Source: CAZQQU01 sp964595625
GTDB taxonomy: Bacteria > Bacteroidota > Bacteroidia > Flavobacteriales > Flavobacteriaceae
DNA: 22,252 bases
NCBI GenBank assembly: GCA_964595625.1
Contig: CAZQQU010000020.1
Location: 1-22,252, forward strand
Direction: 5' to 3'
The notes under the pieces were generated by a model. It saw only the letters and a program-made list of their open reading frames with translations, had not been told where the DNA came from and did no database searches. Position 1 is the stretch's first letter. Each line of letters starts with the position of its first letter. A program made the position numbers and the translations under genes. This document shows, piece after piece, positions 14,940-22,252 of this stretch.

Positions 14940-16274
14940 CTACAAATTATTTCCATTTAGCGTTTTAAATGTCAACAATGCTTTACCATCGGTCATACCG
15001 GCTACAAAAGAACACGTATCAATAATAGACTCATATAAACTCTCTTTTTTATAAACGTGTGGAGGTATGTGTCTTAAAATAAGTTCATCGTAATAGCTTG
15101 TTTGATGATTGAAAGCATTTTCAACGGCCTTAGTAAAGGCTTCAAGTAATACAGAAAGTATTTTAAACCCTGAAATTTCTTTTTGGGTCACTTCATCACT
15201 TTGGTACACCAATTCTCGACTGATGGTGAGTATGTCCTTAATTTGGGAAGTAAATTTACTTTGGTCAGTCAACGAAGTGTGAAAACTACCCTCTAATATT
15301 TCTTTTTCGTGGTCTAAAAATATTTCTACAGCCTCATTTATAAGGGTGCTTATCGCTAACGAGCGTAAATACGACAGACGATCAGCTGTGTTTTGTAACG
15401 ATCGGTAGAGTGAAGTATTGATGTTGTCTTTAACCAAATTAATGAGGTATTCCAAAGCATACTCTTCTTGTATTAATCCCATATTAATACCGTCTTCAAA
15501 ATCTATAATCGTATAGCAAATATCGTCGGCAGCTTCTACTAAATAGGTGAGTGGGTGCCTGTAATAACTCAAATTTTGGGTGTCTTTTATCTGCAAACCC
15601 AGTTGGGTGGCTACCTCTTTAAAGATATTTATTTCACTTTGAAATACTCCAAATTTTTTATCGGCTATATGCGGAGTGGGTTTTTTGGGTAAGGACTCCT
15701 TGGGGTATTTGGTAAAAGCTCCTAAGGTAGCATAGGTAAGGCGGATACCGCCTTCTACACCGGGACGGCTTTGTGTAAGAATTTTAAAGCCGTTGGCGTT
15801 ACCTTCAAAATCCACTAAATCTTGAAATTGTTTAGGAGTAAATAGGGATTTAAATCGGCTTCCGTTTCCGGAGGAAAAATAATTCCCCATGGCTTTTTCT
15901 CCCGTGTGCCCAAAAGGCGGATTACCAATATCATGGGCAAGAGCAGCCGCGGCTACAATAGCCCCAAAATCATTCATTTTAAACCCCTGCTTCTCCAGGT
16001 CGGGATGTCGATCTAAAATGGTTTTACCTACTTGCCTACCTAAGGAACGAGCTACCACTGAAACTTCTAGACTATGGGTGAGTCGGGTATGTACAAATCC
16101 GGTATTGGAGAGAGGAAAAACTTGAGTCTTATCTTGTAACGATCGAAAATGGGAAGAAAAAATGATGCGGTCGTAATCTCTTTCGAATGTCAATCGCGAC
16201 TCGTCCTCCTCGTTGCGAAGCGGAGTGGTTTCATATCCTTGTTTGCAGAGTGATAATAATTGATGCCATTGCAT
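14940..16274 (-). CDS. dgt: Deoxyguanosinetriphosphate triphosphohydrolase (dGTPase)
   Basis: This HD-superfamily enzyme hydrolyses dGTP (or other dNTPs in some members) to the deoxynucleoside and tripolyphosphate. It controls nucleotide pools and can limit phage. The 444-residue protein starts with DESRLTFERDYDRIIFSSHFRSLQDKTQVFPL, the usual dGTPase N-terminal signature. Metal-binding residues are visible: His67 in VHTRLTHSLEVS, His114-Asp115 in AALAHDIGNPPFGHTGE, and a later Asp in LVEAADDICYTIIDFEDG. The length suits the family. It is on the minus strand, and upstream of its ATG is the beginning of a long AT-rich region shared with the giant adhesin gene. Nucleotide specificity and allosteric control cannot be read. 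Confidence 0.96.
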   Translation of the reverse strand: MQWHQLLSLCKQGYETTPLRNEEDESRLTFERDYDRIIFSSHFRSLQDKTQVFPLSNTGFVHTRLTHSLEVSVVARSLGRQVGKTILDRHPDLEKQGFKMNDFGAIVAAAALAHDIGNPPFGHTGEKAMGNYFSSGNGSRFKSLFTPKQFQDLVDFEGNANGFKILTQSRPGVEGGIRLTYATLGAFTKYPKESLPKKPTPHIADKKFGVFQSEINIFKEVATQLGLQIKDTQNLSYYRHPLTYLVEAADDICYTIIDFEDGINMGLIQEEYALEYLINLVKDNINTSLYRSLQNTADRLSYLRSLAISTLINEAVEIFLDHEKEILEGSFHTSLTDQSKFTSQIKDILTISRELVYQSDEVTQKEISGFKILSVLLEAFTKAVENAFNHQTSYYDELILRHIPPHVYKKESLYESIIDTCSFVAGMTDGKALLTFKTLNGNNL

Positions 16275-16549
16275 GGGTAATCTTTTTAACTAGGCTGCAA
16301 GATACTAAAATTTGATAGCTGCTGAGAGGTTCTTTTACTCGCCAAAAGTACAACTTCAATTTTTTAAGGTGTTGGGTGGTAGTTCTAACGCGGTATTTTC
16401 CAATTGATAAATCTCAATAAGAGATTATTGTTAGGGAATAAAATAGAGTAATTTGTTAAAAGAATGAAAACTTTACAAAAGTAGGATATTGTAAAAATTA
16501 ATCCATAAATTTGATTAAAAAACAAGGTTTTTCCTGTTTTTTTATTTAG

Positions 16550-16582
16550 TTGTGAGGGTCTTATTTTTTTGTTGTATCTTCG
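16550..16582 (+). promoter_or_regulatory. Candidate Bacteroidota promoter for the giant adhesin gene
   Basis: TTG at 16550-16552 is followed 22 nt later by TATCTTCG at 16575-16582. This fits TTG-N17-23-TAnnTTTG with one mismatch in the -7 box. It is the only site in the leader with both elements. It lies about 340 nt ahead of the start codon. Confidence 0.45.
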
Positions 16583-16870
16583 TAATGCAGATGTTATACG
16601 ATTGTTTATACATGGTTTTGGCTATGATTTTTGGTTTAAGTTGATGATTTGAGAAGTATAATATGTGTTAAATTTTTTAGTCTCCCAAAGTTATAAATTT
16701 TGTTTTGAAGTTTATATTGTGACTATTACGACAGCCCGATTTCAGTTTTTTTGTCTATAAAAATATACAAAATGATTGTTTTCAAATTTGGGAGCATAAA
16801 AGGTCAATTACTGAATTAGAAAATAAAACCCCTGCCGGTTTTGGTAAGGTTAACTATATTTTTAATGGCT

Positions 16871-16887
16871 TTGTCAATTATTGACAA
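16871..16887. promoter_or_regulatory. Perfect 17-bp palindrome upstream of the adhesin gene
   Basis: TTGTCAAT-T-ATTGACAA has 8-bp perfect arms around one base, centred about 50 nt before the start codon. It could be an operator for a dimeric repressor or a small hairpin in the leader. No regulator gene adjoins it. Confidence 0.4.
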
Positions 16888-16929
16888 GTTCATGACTAGG
16901 ATTAGAATTAACTATAAATGTTCCCATAT

Positions 16930-19900
16930 ATGAATAAGAAATACTCCTTTGATAAGTTTATACGGTGTATAAGTTTATTAACCTTTAGTTTAGCATTTTC
17001 CTTTTCTCTTTTTTCACAAGAATGTCCTGAAATAAACGCACGTCAATATGCCGATATTCAGTCCTACGGTGTTGTTGGACTAGGAACTGTTACTAATTCA
17101 AATCAAGCGATTGATGAAGATCTTTCGACCTACTCTTCAATAGTTGTTGTTGCCGGAAGTGTCCATCAAAATTTTAGTTGGAGTTCAGGTGTTGTTGACC
17201 CGGGTACACCTGTATCGGTCAAAATGGGACCGGAAATAGGATTATTAGCTCTTGCTTCCAATATTACCATCCAGGCCCGAAATGCAGGTTCTAATGTAGG
17301 GGATGCAGTACTAGTAGATGGTAGTTTACTCTCCCTTTTGTCTGGTGAAAACACCTATGAATACACTTTTGTACCTGCTTCCGGAGCTACACCGGTGGCT
17401 TATGATGAAATACGGGTGACAGTATTTTCGATAGGCTTGGGATATACAGCTAATGTGTATGAAGTATATACCCACTACCAAACAGATATGTTGGCAGAGT
17501 GTAATGAAGCAGATATTGTTGATTTGTTATACGGCGTTGAAAATCTAGGTTTAGAAGTTCTAAATGTTACTGTAGGGGTGGCTAATCCGTGGAATTCTGT
17601 GGATGAAGACCCCGATACATATGCGGTGATGTACAATAATGTCGGGCTACTCTCTCGAGCGCAGCTTACGGCTATTTTTTCCTCGCCTAATAAGGAGGGT
17701 GATTTAGTAACTGTTCACCTCTCAAATCCCGGACAATTATTAAGCGTGGGGTTACTCAATGGTTTTAGTTTACAACTCTATAATGGTCCTAATGCGGTGG
17801 GGCCCGAAATGGACTTATCCAATAGTTTACTATCATTAAATCTACTAAATGCCGGAGACGAAGCCTTATTGGAAATCAGTACGGTGGCAGGTATGGAATT
17901 TGACCGTATTAAGTTCTCATTGGGAGGAGTTGCTAGTGTTTTAGACGGAGTACGTATTCACGAAATATCTCGATATTCAGCTGTTCAGGTGTCTAATGCC
18001 GTGGCAGGCCATCTGTTTTTATATCCAGACGACCCCATTGTTTTAGAGGAAATAGACGAATGTACTACCTATCAAATTTATGATGAGTTAGGCAACTTAT
18101 TAGACACCTCCGATGGTTTGACTTTTTCCTTACCGGGAGGGGTGCAAGAAGGTTATACATATTCTTTTTATATACAAGGATACCGCTATGGCTGTCCCTT
18201 TGGATATGGTAAAGAACTTTTAGTTACTATTTATGGAGATACACAAATACCTCCTGGTGAATGTCCGGATATCAATGAAAGAGTATATGCTGATAATCAA
18301 ACTTGGTTTACAACCGGAATCGGTACAGTAGTCAATCCCGAACAGGCCGTTGATGGAGATCCGTTAACTCATTCCACCATAGTCAATCCAATCGTAGTTG
18401 CCGGTATTGGCACTACAGTACAAACCTTAAATTGGGATGAGACCATTCCGGCAGGGACTCCAGTGTCTGTTAAATTAGGTCCAGAAAACGGGCTCTTGGG
18501 CTTGGTATCAGGTGTGTCTGTTGTTGCGATGCACGAAGGAGCTATAGTTTCTAATCCGTACTGGATTGATGGGAATTTATTGAGTTTAATTGGTGCTGAA
18601 AATACCTATGAATATAGCTTTGTACCCTCTCTGAACGGAATTCCACAAAATTATGATGCCGTTCGAATTATAGCAGGAGGCTTGTTAGAATTAGCTACTG
18701 CTTTTAACGTATATGAGGCATACTATCATGTGCCGGTGGATGAAATAGCCGATTGTGGGGATACCGAAGTGTTGGATTTATTTTATGGGGCTCAAGATCT
18801 CGGATTAGAGGTTCTTACTGCTACAGTGGGAGTATTAAATCCTTGGGAAGCGGTGGATGGCGATGAAGATACCTATGCCTTGATGTATAATGGAGCAGCT
18901 GTTTTGGCGAAAGCCGAATTGACTGTCGTCTATAAAGCGCCCAGTAAAGAAGGCGATAAAATACAAATCACCATCTCCGAACCCGGCACTATTTTAACCC
19001 TGGGCTTACTCGAAGGGTTCTCCATTCAAAGGTATTATGGTAATATGCCTGTAGGTTATCCTTTGACCTTCGAAGCCGGACTACTTGAATTAATACTACT
19101 TGATCCGGGAGATAACTATGGAACCATTATCGCTGACCCCGAGGATGCACTGACTTACGATCGGATAAAAATTTCTATGGGAGGTGTTGCCAATGTTATC
19201 GATGGGTTGAGAATTCACGAAATCGTTAGAATTCCACCAGTTGATGTAGAAAACGCTGAAGATAATCTACTCACTTTGTGTGCCAAGGATCCCATCGTTA
19301 TAAATCCTATAGACGATTGCTCATACTACGAAATATACGATGAGGATGGCAACCTTCTGATTACTGAAGATGGATTTATTTTTGAATTACCAGATTATGT
19401 TGAAGAAGGTGAAACCTACATATTTTATATACAAACATATCGCTATGGATGCCCTTTTGGAATAGAAACCGAATTGGAAGTCACCATACTTCCTTCCGCT
19501 ACACAAGCTGATATTGGAGAGCTTTTGGTCAATGGAACAGATGGTTCTGAAACCTTGTGTATACTTCCTGAAGAGGAAATCATTCTGACCGCTTCTCTTA
19601 GCCCCGATAGTACCATACTTAATCCAGTATTTGTATGGTATGATGAAAATGGCGAGTGGATAGAAGAGAATTCCACCGGAATTTTAAATTTAGGTGTATT
19701 ACTTCCGGGAATCTATACCTATAGTGTTGGGGTTTATGGGGATGGAGTTTGTGAAAGCAATGCCGATGAGCGCAAAGAGATTACTTTTGAAATTAAGTTA
19801 TATGCCGATGCCGGAGATATTGAAGTGAATGATGATGAAATTTGTTTTAACCAAACAGCCGAGCTCATTCCAATAGCACCGGCCGTTATCAATCCGCAGT

Positions 19901-22252
19901 TTAAATGGTACCTAACAAACGATTATACCACTCCTATAAATGATGGAGATATTATAGATGGAGTAACTTTTGGCGTTTCTGTTGAAGGTATTCTGACCGT
20001 CTCCGGTTTAGAGGCCGGTACGGTGGTTACCTATTATGTAACAGTAAGTGGTGACAATTATTGTGAAAACGAAGCGGGTAATTTTGCGGAAGCACAAGTA
20101 ACTGTATTTGATGTAGACTCTCCAACTACAGAAAATACTGATCAAGAATTTTGTGCAATTGACAATCCAACAGTAGCTGATATTCAAGTGAACGAACCGG
20201 GAGTAATCTGGTACGATGCTCCGATAGACGGAACTCCGTATGACCCCAGCGATCCGTTAATTGATGGTAATACCTACTACGGAACCTTGTTAGAGGGTGA
20301 TTGTGAAAGTACCGAACGATTGGCAGTAACCGTTCATATCATCGATCCGGGTACCCCGACTACCGATGCTACCGATCAAGATTTCTGTGCTATAGACAAT
20401 CCAACGGTAGCCGATATTCAAGTGAACGAACCGGGAGTAATCTGGTACGATGCTCCGGTGGACGGCACACCGTATGACCCCACTGATCCGTTAATTGATG
20501 GTAATACCTACTACGGAACCTTGTTAGAGGGTGATTGTGAAAGTACCGAACGATTGGCAGTAACCGTTCATATCATTGATCCGGGTACCCCGACTACCGA
20601 TGCTACCGATCAAGATTTTTGTGCTATTGATAATCCAACGGTCGCTGATATTCAAGTGAACGAACCGGGAGTAATCTGGTACGATGCTCCGGTGGATGGA
20701 ACTCCCTATGACCCCAGCGATCCGTTAATTGATGGTAATACCTACTACGGAACTTTATTGGATGGTGATTGTGAAAGTACCGAACGATTGGCAGTAACAG
20801 TACACTTAACCGATCCAGGTACCCCGACTACCGATGCTACCGATCAAGATTTCTGTGCTATAGACAATCCAACGGTAGCCGATATTCAAGTGAACGAACC
20901 GGGAGTAATCTGGTACGATGCTCCGATAGACGGAACTCCGTATGACCCCACTGATCCGTTAATTGATGGTAATACCTACTACGGAACTTTATTGGATGGT
21001 GATTGTGAAAGTACCGAACGATTGGCAGTAACCGTTCATATTATTGACCCCGGTACACCTACTACCGATGCTACCGATCAAGATTTCTGTGCTATTGACA
21101 ATCCAACGGTAGCCGATATTCAAGTGAACGAACCGGGAGTAATCTGGTACGATGCTCCGGTGGACGGCACACCGTATGACCCCACTGATCCGTTAATTGA
21201 TGGTAATACCTACTACGGAACCTTGTTGGATGGTGATTGTGAAAGTACCGAACGATTAGCGGTAACCGTTCATATCATCGATCCGGGTACCCCGACTACC
21301 GATGCTACCGATCAAGATTTCTGTGCTATTGACAATCCAACGGTAGCCGATATTCAAGTGAACGAACCGGGAGTAATCTGGTACGATGCTCCGGTGGATG
21401 GAACTCCCTATGACCCCAGCGATCCGTTAATTGATGGCAATACCTACTACGGAACTTTATTGGATGGTGATTGTGAAAGTACCGAACGATTAGCAGTTAC
21501 CGTACATATCATTGACCCCGGTACACCTACTACCGATGCTACCGATCAAGATTTCTGTGCTATTGACAATCCAACGGTAGCCGATATTCAAGTGAACGAA
21601 CCGGGAGTAATCTGGTACGATGCTCCGGTGGACGGCACACCGTATGACCCCACTGATCCGTTAATTGATGGCAATACCTACTACGGAACCTTGTTGGATG
21701 GTGATTGTGAAAGTACCGAACGATTGGCAGTAACCGTTCATATCATTGATCCGGGTACCCCGACTACCGATGCGACCGATCAAGATTTTTGTGCTATTGA
21801 TAATCCAACGGTAGCCGATATTCAAGTCAACGAACCCGGAGTAGTTTGGTATGATGCTCCTATAGGTGGAAATCCCTATGATTCTACCGACCCGTTAATT
21901 GATGGTAATACCTACTACGGAACTTTATTGGATGGTGATTGTGAAAGTACCGAACGATTAGCGGTAACCGTTCATATCATCGATCCGGGTACCCCGACTA
22001 CCGATGCTACCGATCAAGATTTCTGTGCAATTGACAATCCAACAGTGGCTGATATTCAAGTGAACGAACCGGGAGTAATCTGGTACGATGCTCCGGTGGA
22101 TGGAACTCCGTATGACCCCAGTGATCCGTTAATTGATGGTAATACCTACTACGGAACCTTGTTAGAGGGTGATTGTGAAAGTACCGAACGATTAGCGGTA
22201 ACCGTTCATATCATCGATCCGGGTACCCCGACTACCGATGCTACCGATCAAG
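16930..22252 (+). CDS. Giant secreted repeat protein, probable T9SS surface adhesin (3' end outside the window)
   Basis: The open frame continues without a stop to the window edge, at least 1774 codons. Start choice: ATG 16930 (MNKKYSFDKF) gives a clean basic n-region and hydrophobic core, with cleavage probably after FSLFS and before QECPE. An ATG four codons earlier (16918) is possible. After the signal come two tandem copies of a ~410-residue block (residues 32-444 and 445-854), each made of two related ~165-residue jelly-roll-like halves with motifs such as QAVDGDPLTH and SVDEDPDTYA, plus an Ig-like tail ending YRYGCPFG. Two Ig-like modules follow (about 855-1071), then 78-residue repeats from 1072. 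The protein is acidic and the modules carry paired cysteines around a WY core. This is typical of flavobacterial adhesins with a C-terminal T9SS sorting domain, which would lie beyond the window. Ligand unknown. Confidence 0.9.
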   Translation, partial: MNKKYSFDKFIRCISLLTFSLAFSFSLFSQECPEINARQYADIQSYGVVGLGTVTNSNQAIDEDLSTYSSIVVVAGSVHQNFSWSSGVVDPGTPVSVKMGPEIGLLALASNITIQARNAGSNVGDAVLVDGSLLSLLSGENTYEYTFVPASGATPVAYDEIRVTVFSIGLGYTANVYEVYTHYQTDMLAECNEADIVDLLYGVENLGLEVLNVTVGVANPWNSVDEDPDTYAVMYNNVGLLSRAQLTAIFSSPNKEGDLVTVHLSNPGQLLSVGLLNGFSLQLYNGPNAVGPEMDLSNSLLSLNLLNAGDEALLEISTVAGMEFDRIKFSLGGVASVLDGVRIHEISRYSAVQVSNAVAGHLFLYPDDPIVLEEIDECTTYQIYDELGNLLDTSDGLTFSLPGGVQEGYTYSFYIQGYRYGCPFGYGKELLVTIYGDTQIPPGECPDINERVYADNQTWFTTGIGTVVNPEQAVDGDPLTHSTIVNPIVVAGIGTTVQTLNWDETIPAGTPVSVKLGPENGLLGLVSGVSVVAMHEGAIVSNPYWIDGNLLSLIGAENTYEYSFVPSLNGIPQNYDAVRIIAGGLLELATAFNVYEAYYHVPVDEIADCGDTEVLDLFYGAQDLGLEVLTATVGVLNPWEAVDGDEDTYALMYNGAAVLAKAELTVVYKAPSKEGDKIQITISEPGTILTLGLLEGFSIQRYYGNMPVGYPLTFEAGLLELILLDPGDNYGTIIADPEDALTYDRIKISMGGVANVIDGLRIHEIVRIPPVDVENAEDNLLTLCAKDPIVINPIDDCSYYEIYDEDGNLLITEDGFIFELPDYVEEGETYIFYIQTYRYGCPFGIETELEVTILPSATQADIGELLVNGTDGSETLCILPEEEIILTASLSPDSTILNPVFVWYDENGEWIEENSTGILNLGVLLPGIYTYSVGVYGDGVCESNADERKEITFEIKLYADAGDIEVNDDEICFNQTAELIPIAPAVINPQFKWYLTNDYTTPINDGDIIDGVTFGVSVEGILTVSGLEAGTVVTYYVTVSGDNYCENEAGNFAEAQVTVFDVDSPTTENTDQEFCAIDNPTVADIQVNEPGVIWYDAPIDGTPYDPSDPLIDGNTYYGTLLEGDCESTERLAVTVHIIDPGTPTTDATDQDFCAIDNPTVADIQVNEPGVIWYDAPVDGTPYDPTDPLIDGNTYYGTLLEGDCESTERLAVTVHIIDPGTPTTDATDQDFCAIDNPTVADIQVNEPGVIWYDAPVDGTPYDPSDPLIDGNTYYGTLLDGDCESTERLAVTVHLTDPGTPTTDATDQDFCAIDNPTVADIQVNEPGVIWYDAPIDGTPYDPTDPLIDGNTYYGTLLDGDCESTERLAVTVHIIDPGTPTTDATDQDFCAIDNPTVADIQVNEPGVIWYDAPVDGTPYDPTDPLIDGNTYYGTLLDGDCESTERLAVTVHIIDPGTPTTDATDQDFCAIDNPTVADIQVNEPGVIWYDAPVDGTPYDPSDPLIDGNTYYGTLLDGDCESTERLAVTVHIIDPGTPTTDATDQDFCAIDNPTVADIQVNEPGVIWYDAPVDGTPYDPTDPLIDGNTYYGTLLDGDCESTERLAVTVHIIDPGTPTTDATDQDFCAIDNPTVADIQVNEPGVVWYDAPIGGNPYDSTDPLIDGNTYYGTLLDGDCESTERLAVTVHIIDPGTPTTDATDQDFCAIDNPTVADIQVNEPGVIWYDAPVDGTPYDPSDPLIDGNTYYGTLLEGDCESTERLAVTVHIIDPGTPTTDATDQ
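17023..19491 (+). repeat. Tandem duplication of a ~410-aa block within the adhesin
   Basis: Copy A (17023-18261, 413 codons) and copy B (18262-19491, 410 codons) align along their whole length. Both begin with CP(E/D)IN. Both share GTPVSVK.GPE.GLL, SGENTYEY or GAENTYEY, YDRIK.S.GGVA or FDRIKFSLGGVA, and end with YRYGCPFG. Each copy is itself two related halves: the (A/S)(I/V)D.D..T(Y/H) motif occurs at 17104, 17593, 18343 and 18847. DNA identity between copies is low, so the duplication is old. Confidence 0.85.
20143..22252 (+). repeat. Array of 234-bp (78-aa) tandem repeats, nine complete units plus the start of a tenth
   Basis: Units start at 20143, 20377, 20611, 20845, 21079, 21313, 21547, 21781 and 22015, and a tenth at 22249 is cut by the window end. 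The spacing is exactly 234 bp every time, so the frame is kept. Each unit reads QDFCAIDNPTVADIQVNEPG, then (V/I)WYDAP(V/I)DGTPYDP, DPLIDGNTYYGTLL, (E/D)GDCESTERLAVTVHIIDPG and TPTTDATD. Two cysteines per unit could form the disulfide of an Ig-like fold. Unit 8 is the most divergent (VVWYDAPIGGNPYDSTDP). Unit 1 differs at its start (DQEFC). Confidence 0.97.

Larger units (their letters stand above)
16275..16929 (+). promoter_or_regulatory. AT-rich 655-nt divergent intergenic region and long leader of the adhesin gene
   Basis: No plausible coding frame is seen in this stretch. It holds a candidate promoter (16550-16582), complementary segments CTCCCAAA (16682-16689) and TTTGGGAG (16787-16794) that could pair in RNA, a small AAAACC/GGTTTT hairpin (16825-16842), and a perfect palindrome at 16871-16887. 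If the promoter is right, the 5' untranslated leader is about 340 nt, which is long for this window and leaves room for regulation. Confidence 0.5.

Noticed and set aside
16881..16908. E. coli-type promoter, TTGACA, 16 bp, TAGAAT, just before the adhesin start
   Set aside because: Bacteroidota housekeeping sigma recognises TTG/TAnnTTTG and not this pattern; the TTGACA is part of the palindrome. It is probably chance.
20143..22252. CRISPR array or satellite DNA
   Set aside because: The period is 234 bp without unique spacers and the frame is kept through every unit, so these are protein-coding modules.

Overview
This window looks like the chromosome of a member of the Bacteroidota, most likely a flavobacterium. 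The DNA is AT-rich. Shine-Dalgarno sequences are absent. Several genes are preceded by the Bacteroidota -7 box TAnnTTTG (for example TACCTTTG before ahcY and before the small Cys4 membrane protein, and TATCTTTG before accA). The protein set (a DnaB with an acidic tail, monofunctional aspartokinase, GT2 plus flippase next to ruvC, a TonB-C-like lipoprotein, and a giant adhesin with Ig-like repeats) is flavobacterial in style. Three genes (ECF sigma, aspartokinase, ruvC) use TTG starts.

Layout: 1-226 holds tRNA-Gly(GCC) and tRNA-Leu(TAA), each followed by a terminator-like hairpin; a third hairpin sits at 250-279. About 280-477 is empty. ahcY (minus) and accA (plus) are divergent. dnaB follows, then a tight plus-strand group: a small Cys-rich membrane protein (possibly NqrM-like), a GT2 glycosyltransferase and an ECF sigma factor. 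A 100-N scaffold gap lies at 6554-6653, with identical 55-bp sequence on both sides. Directly after it comes a cassette-like insertion between the convergent sigma-factor and aspartokinase genes: a 127-bp imperfect palindrome plus one orphan ORF. Aspartokinase (minus) and fructose-1,6-bisphosphatase (plus) are divergent, and fbp is followed by a small lipoprotein. An outer-membrane-type protein, a GT2 glycosyltransferase and a flippase-like membrane protein lie on the minus strand, the last two overlapping by 4 nt. ruvC is divergent from the flippase gene by less than 30 bp. An Ntn-type asparaginase/isoaspartyl peptidase and dGTPase follow on the minus strand.

From about 16275 the character changes. 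A 640-nt AT-rich leader with a candidate promoter and a perfect small palindrome precedes a very large secreted protein gene that runs off the right end of the window (at least 1774 codons). It encodes a signal peptide, two tandem copies of a ~410-residue block that are each internally duplicated, two Ig-like modules, and then at least nine near-identical 234-bp (78-aa) Ig-like repeats. This is the architecture of a flavobacterial surface adhesin, probably exported by the type IX secretion system, although the C-terminal sorting domain lies outside the window.

Most of the window is housekeeping: methyl cycle, fatty acid synthesis, replication, aspartate-family amino acids, gluconeogenesis, recombination and nucleotide pool. 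The parts most worth a second look are the cassette-like element with the assembly break at its edge, the repeat structure of the adhesin, the small Cys4 membrane protein, and the SSB-like tail of DnaB.
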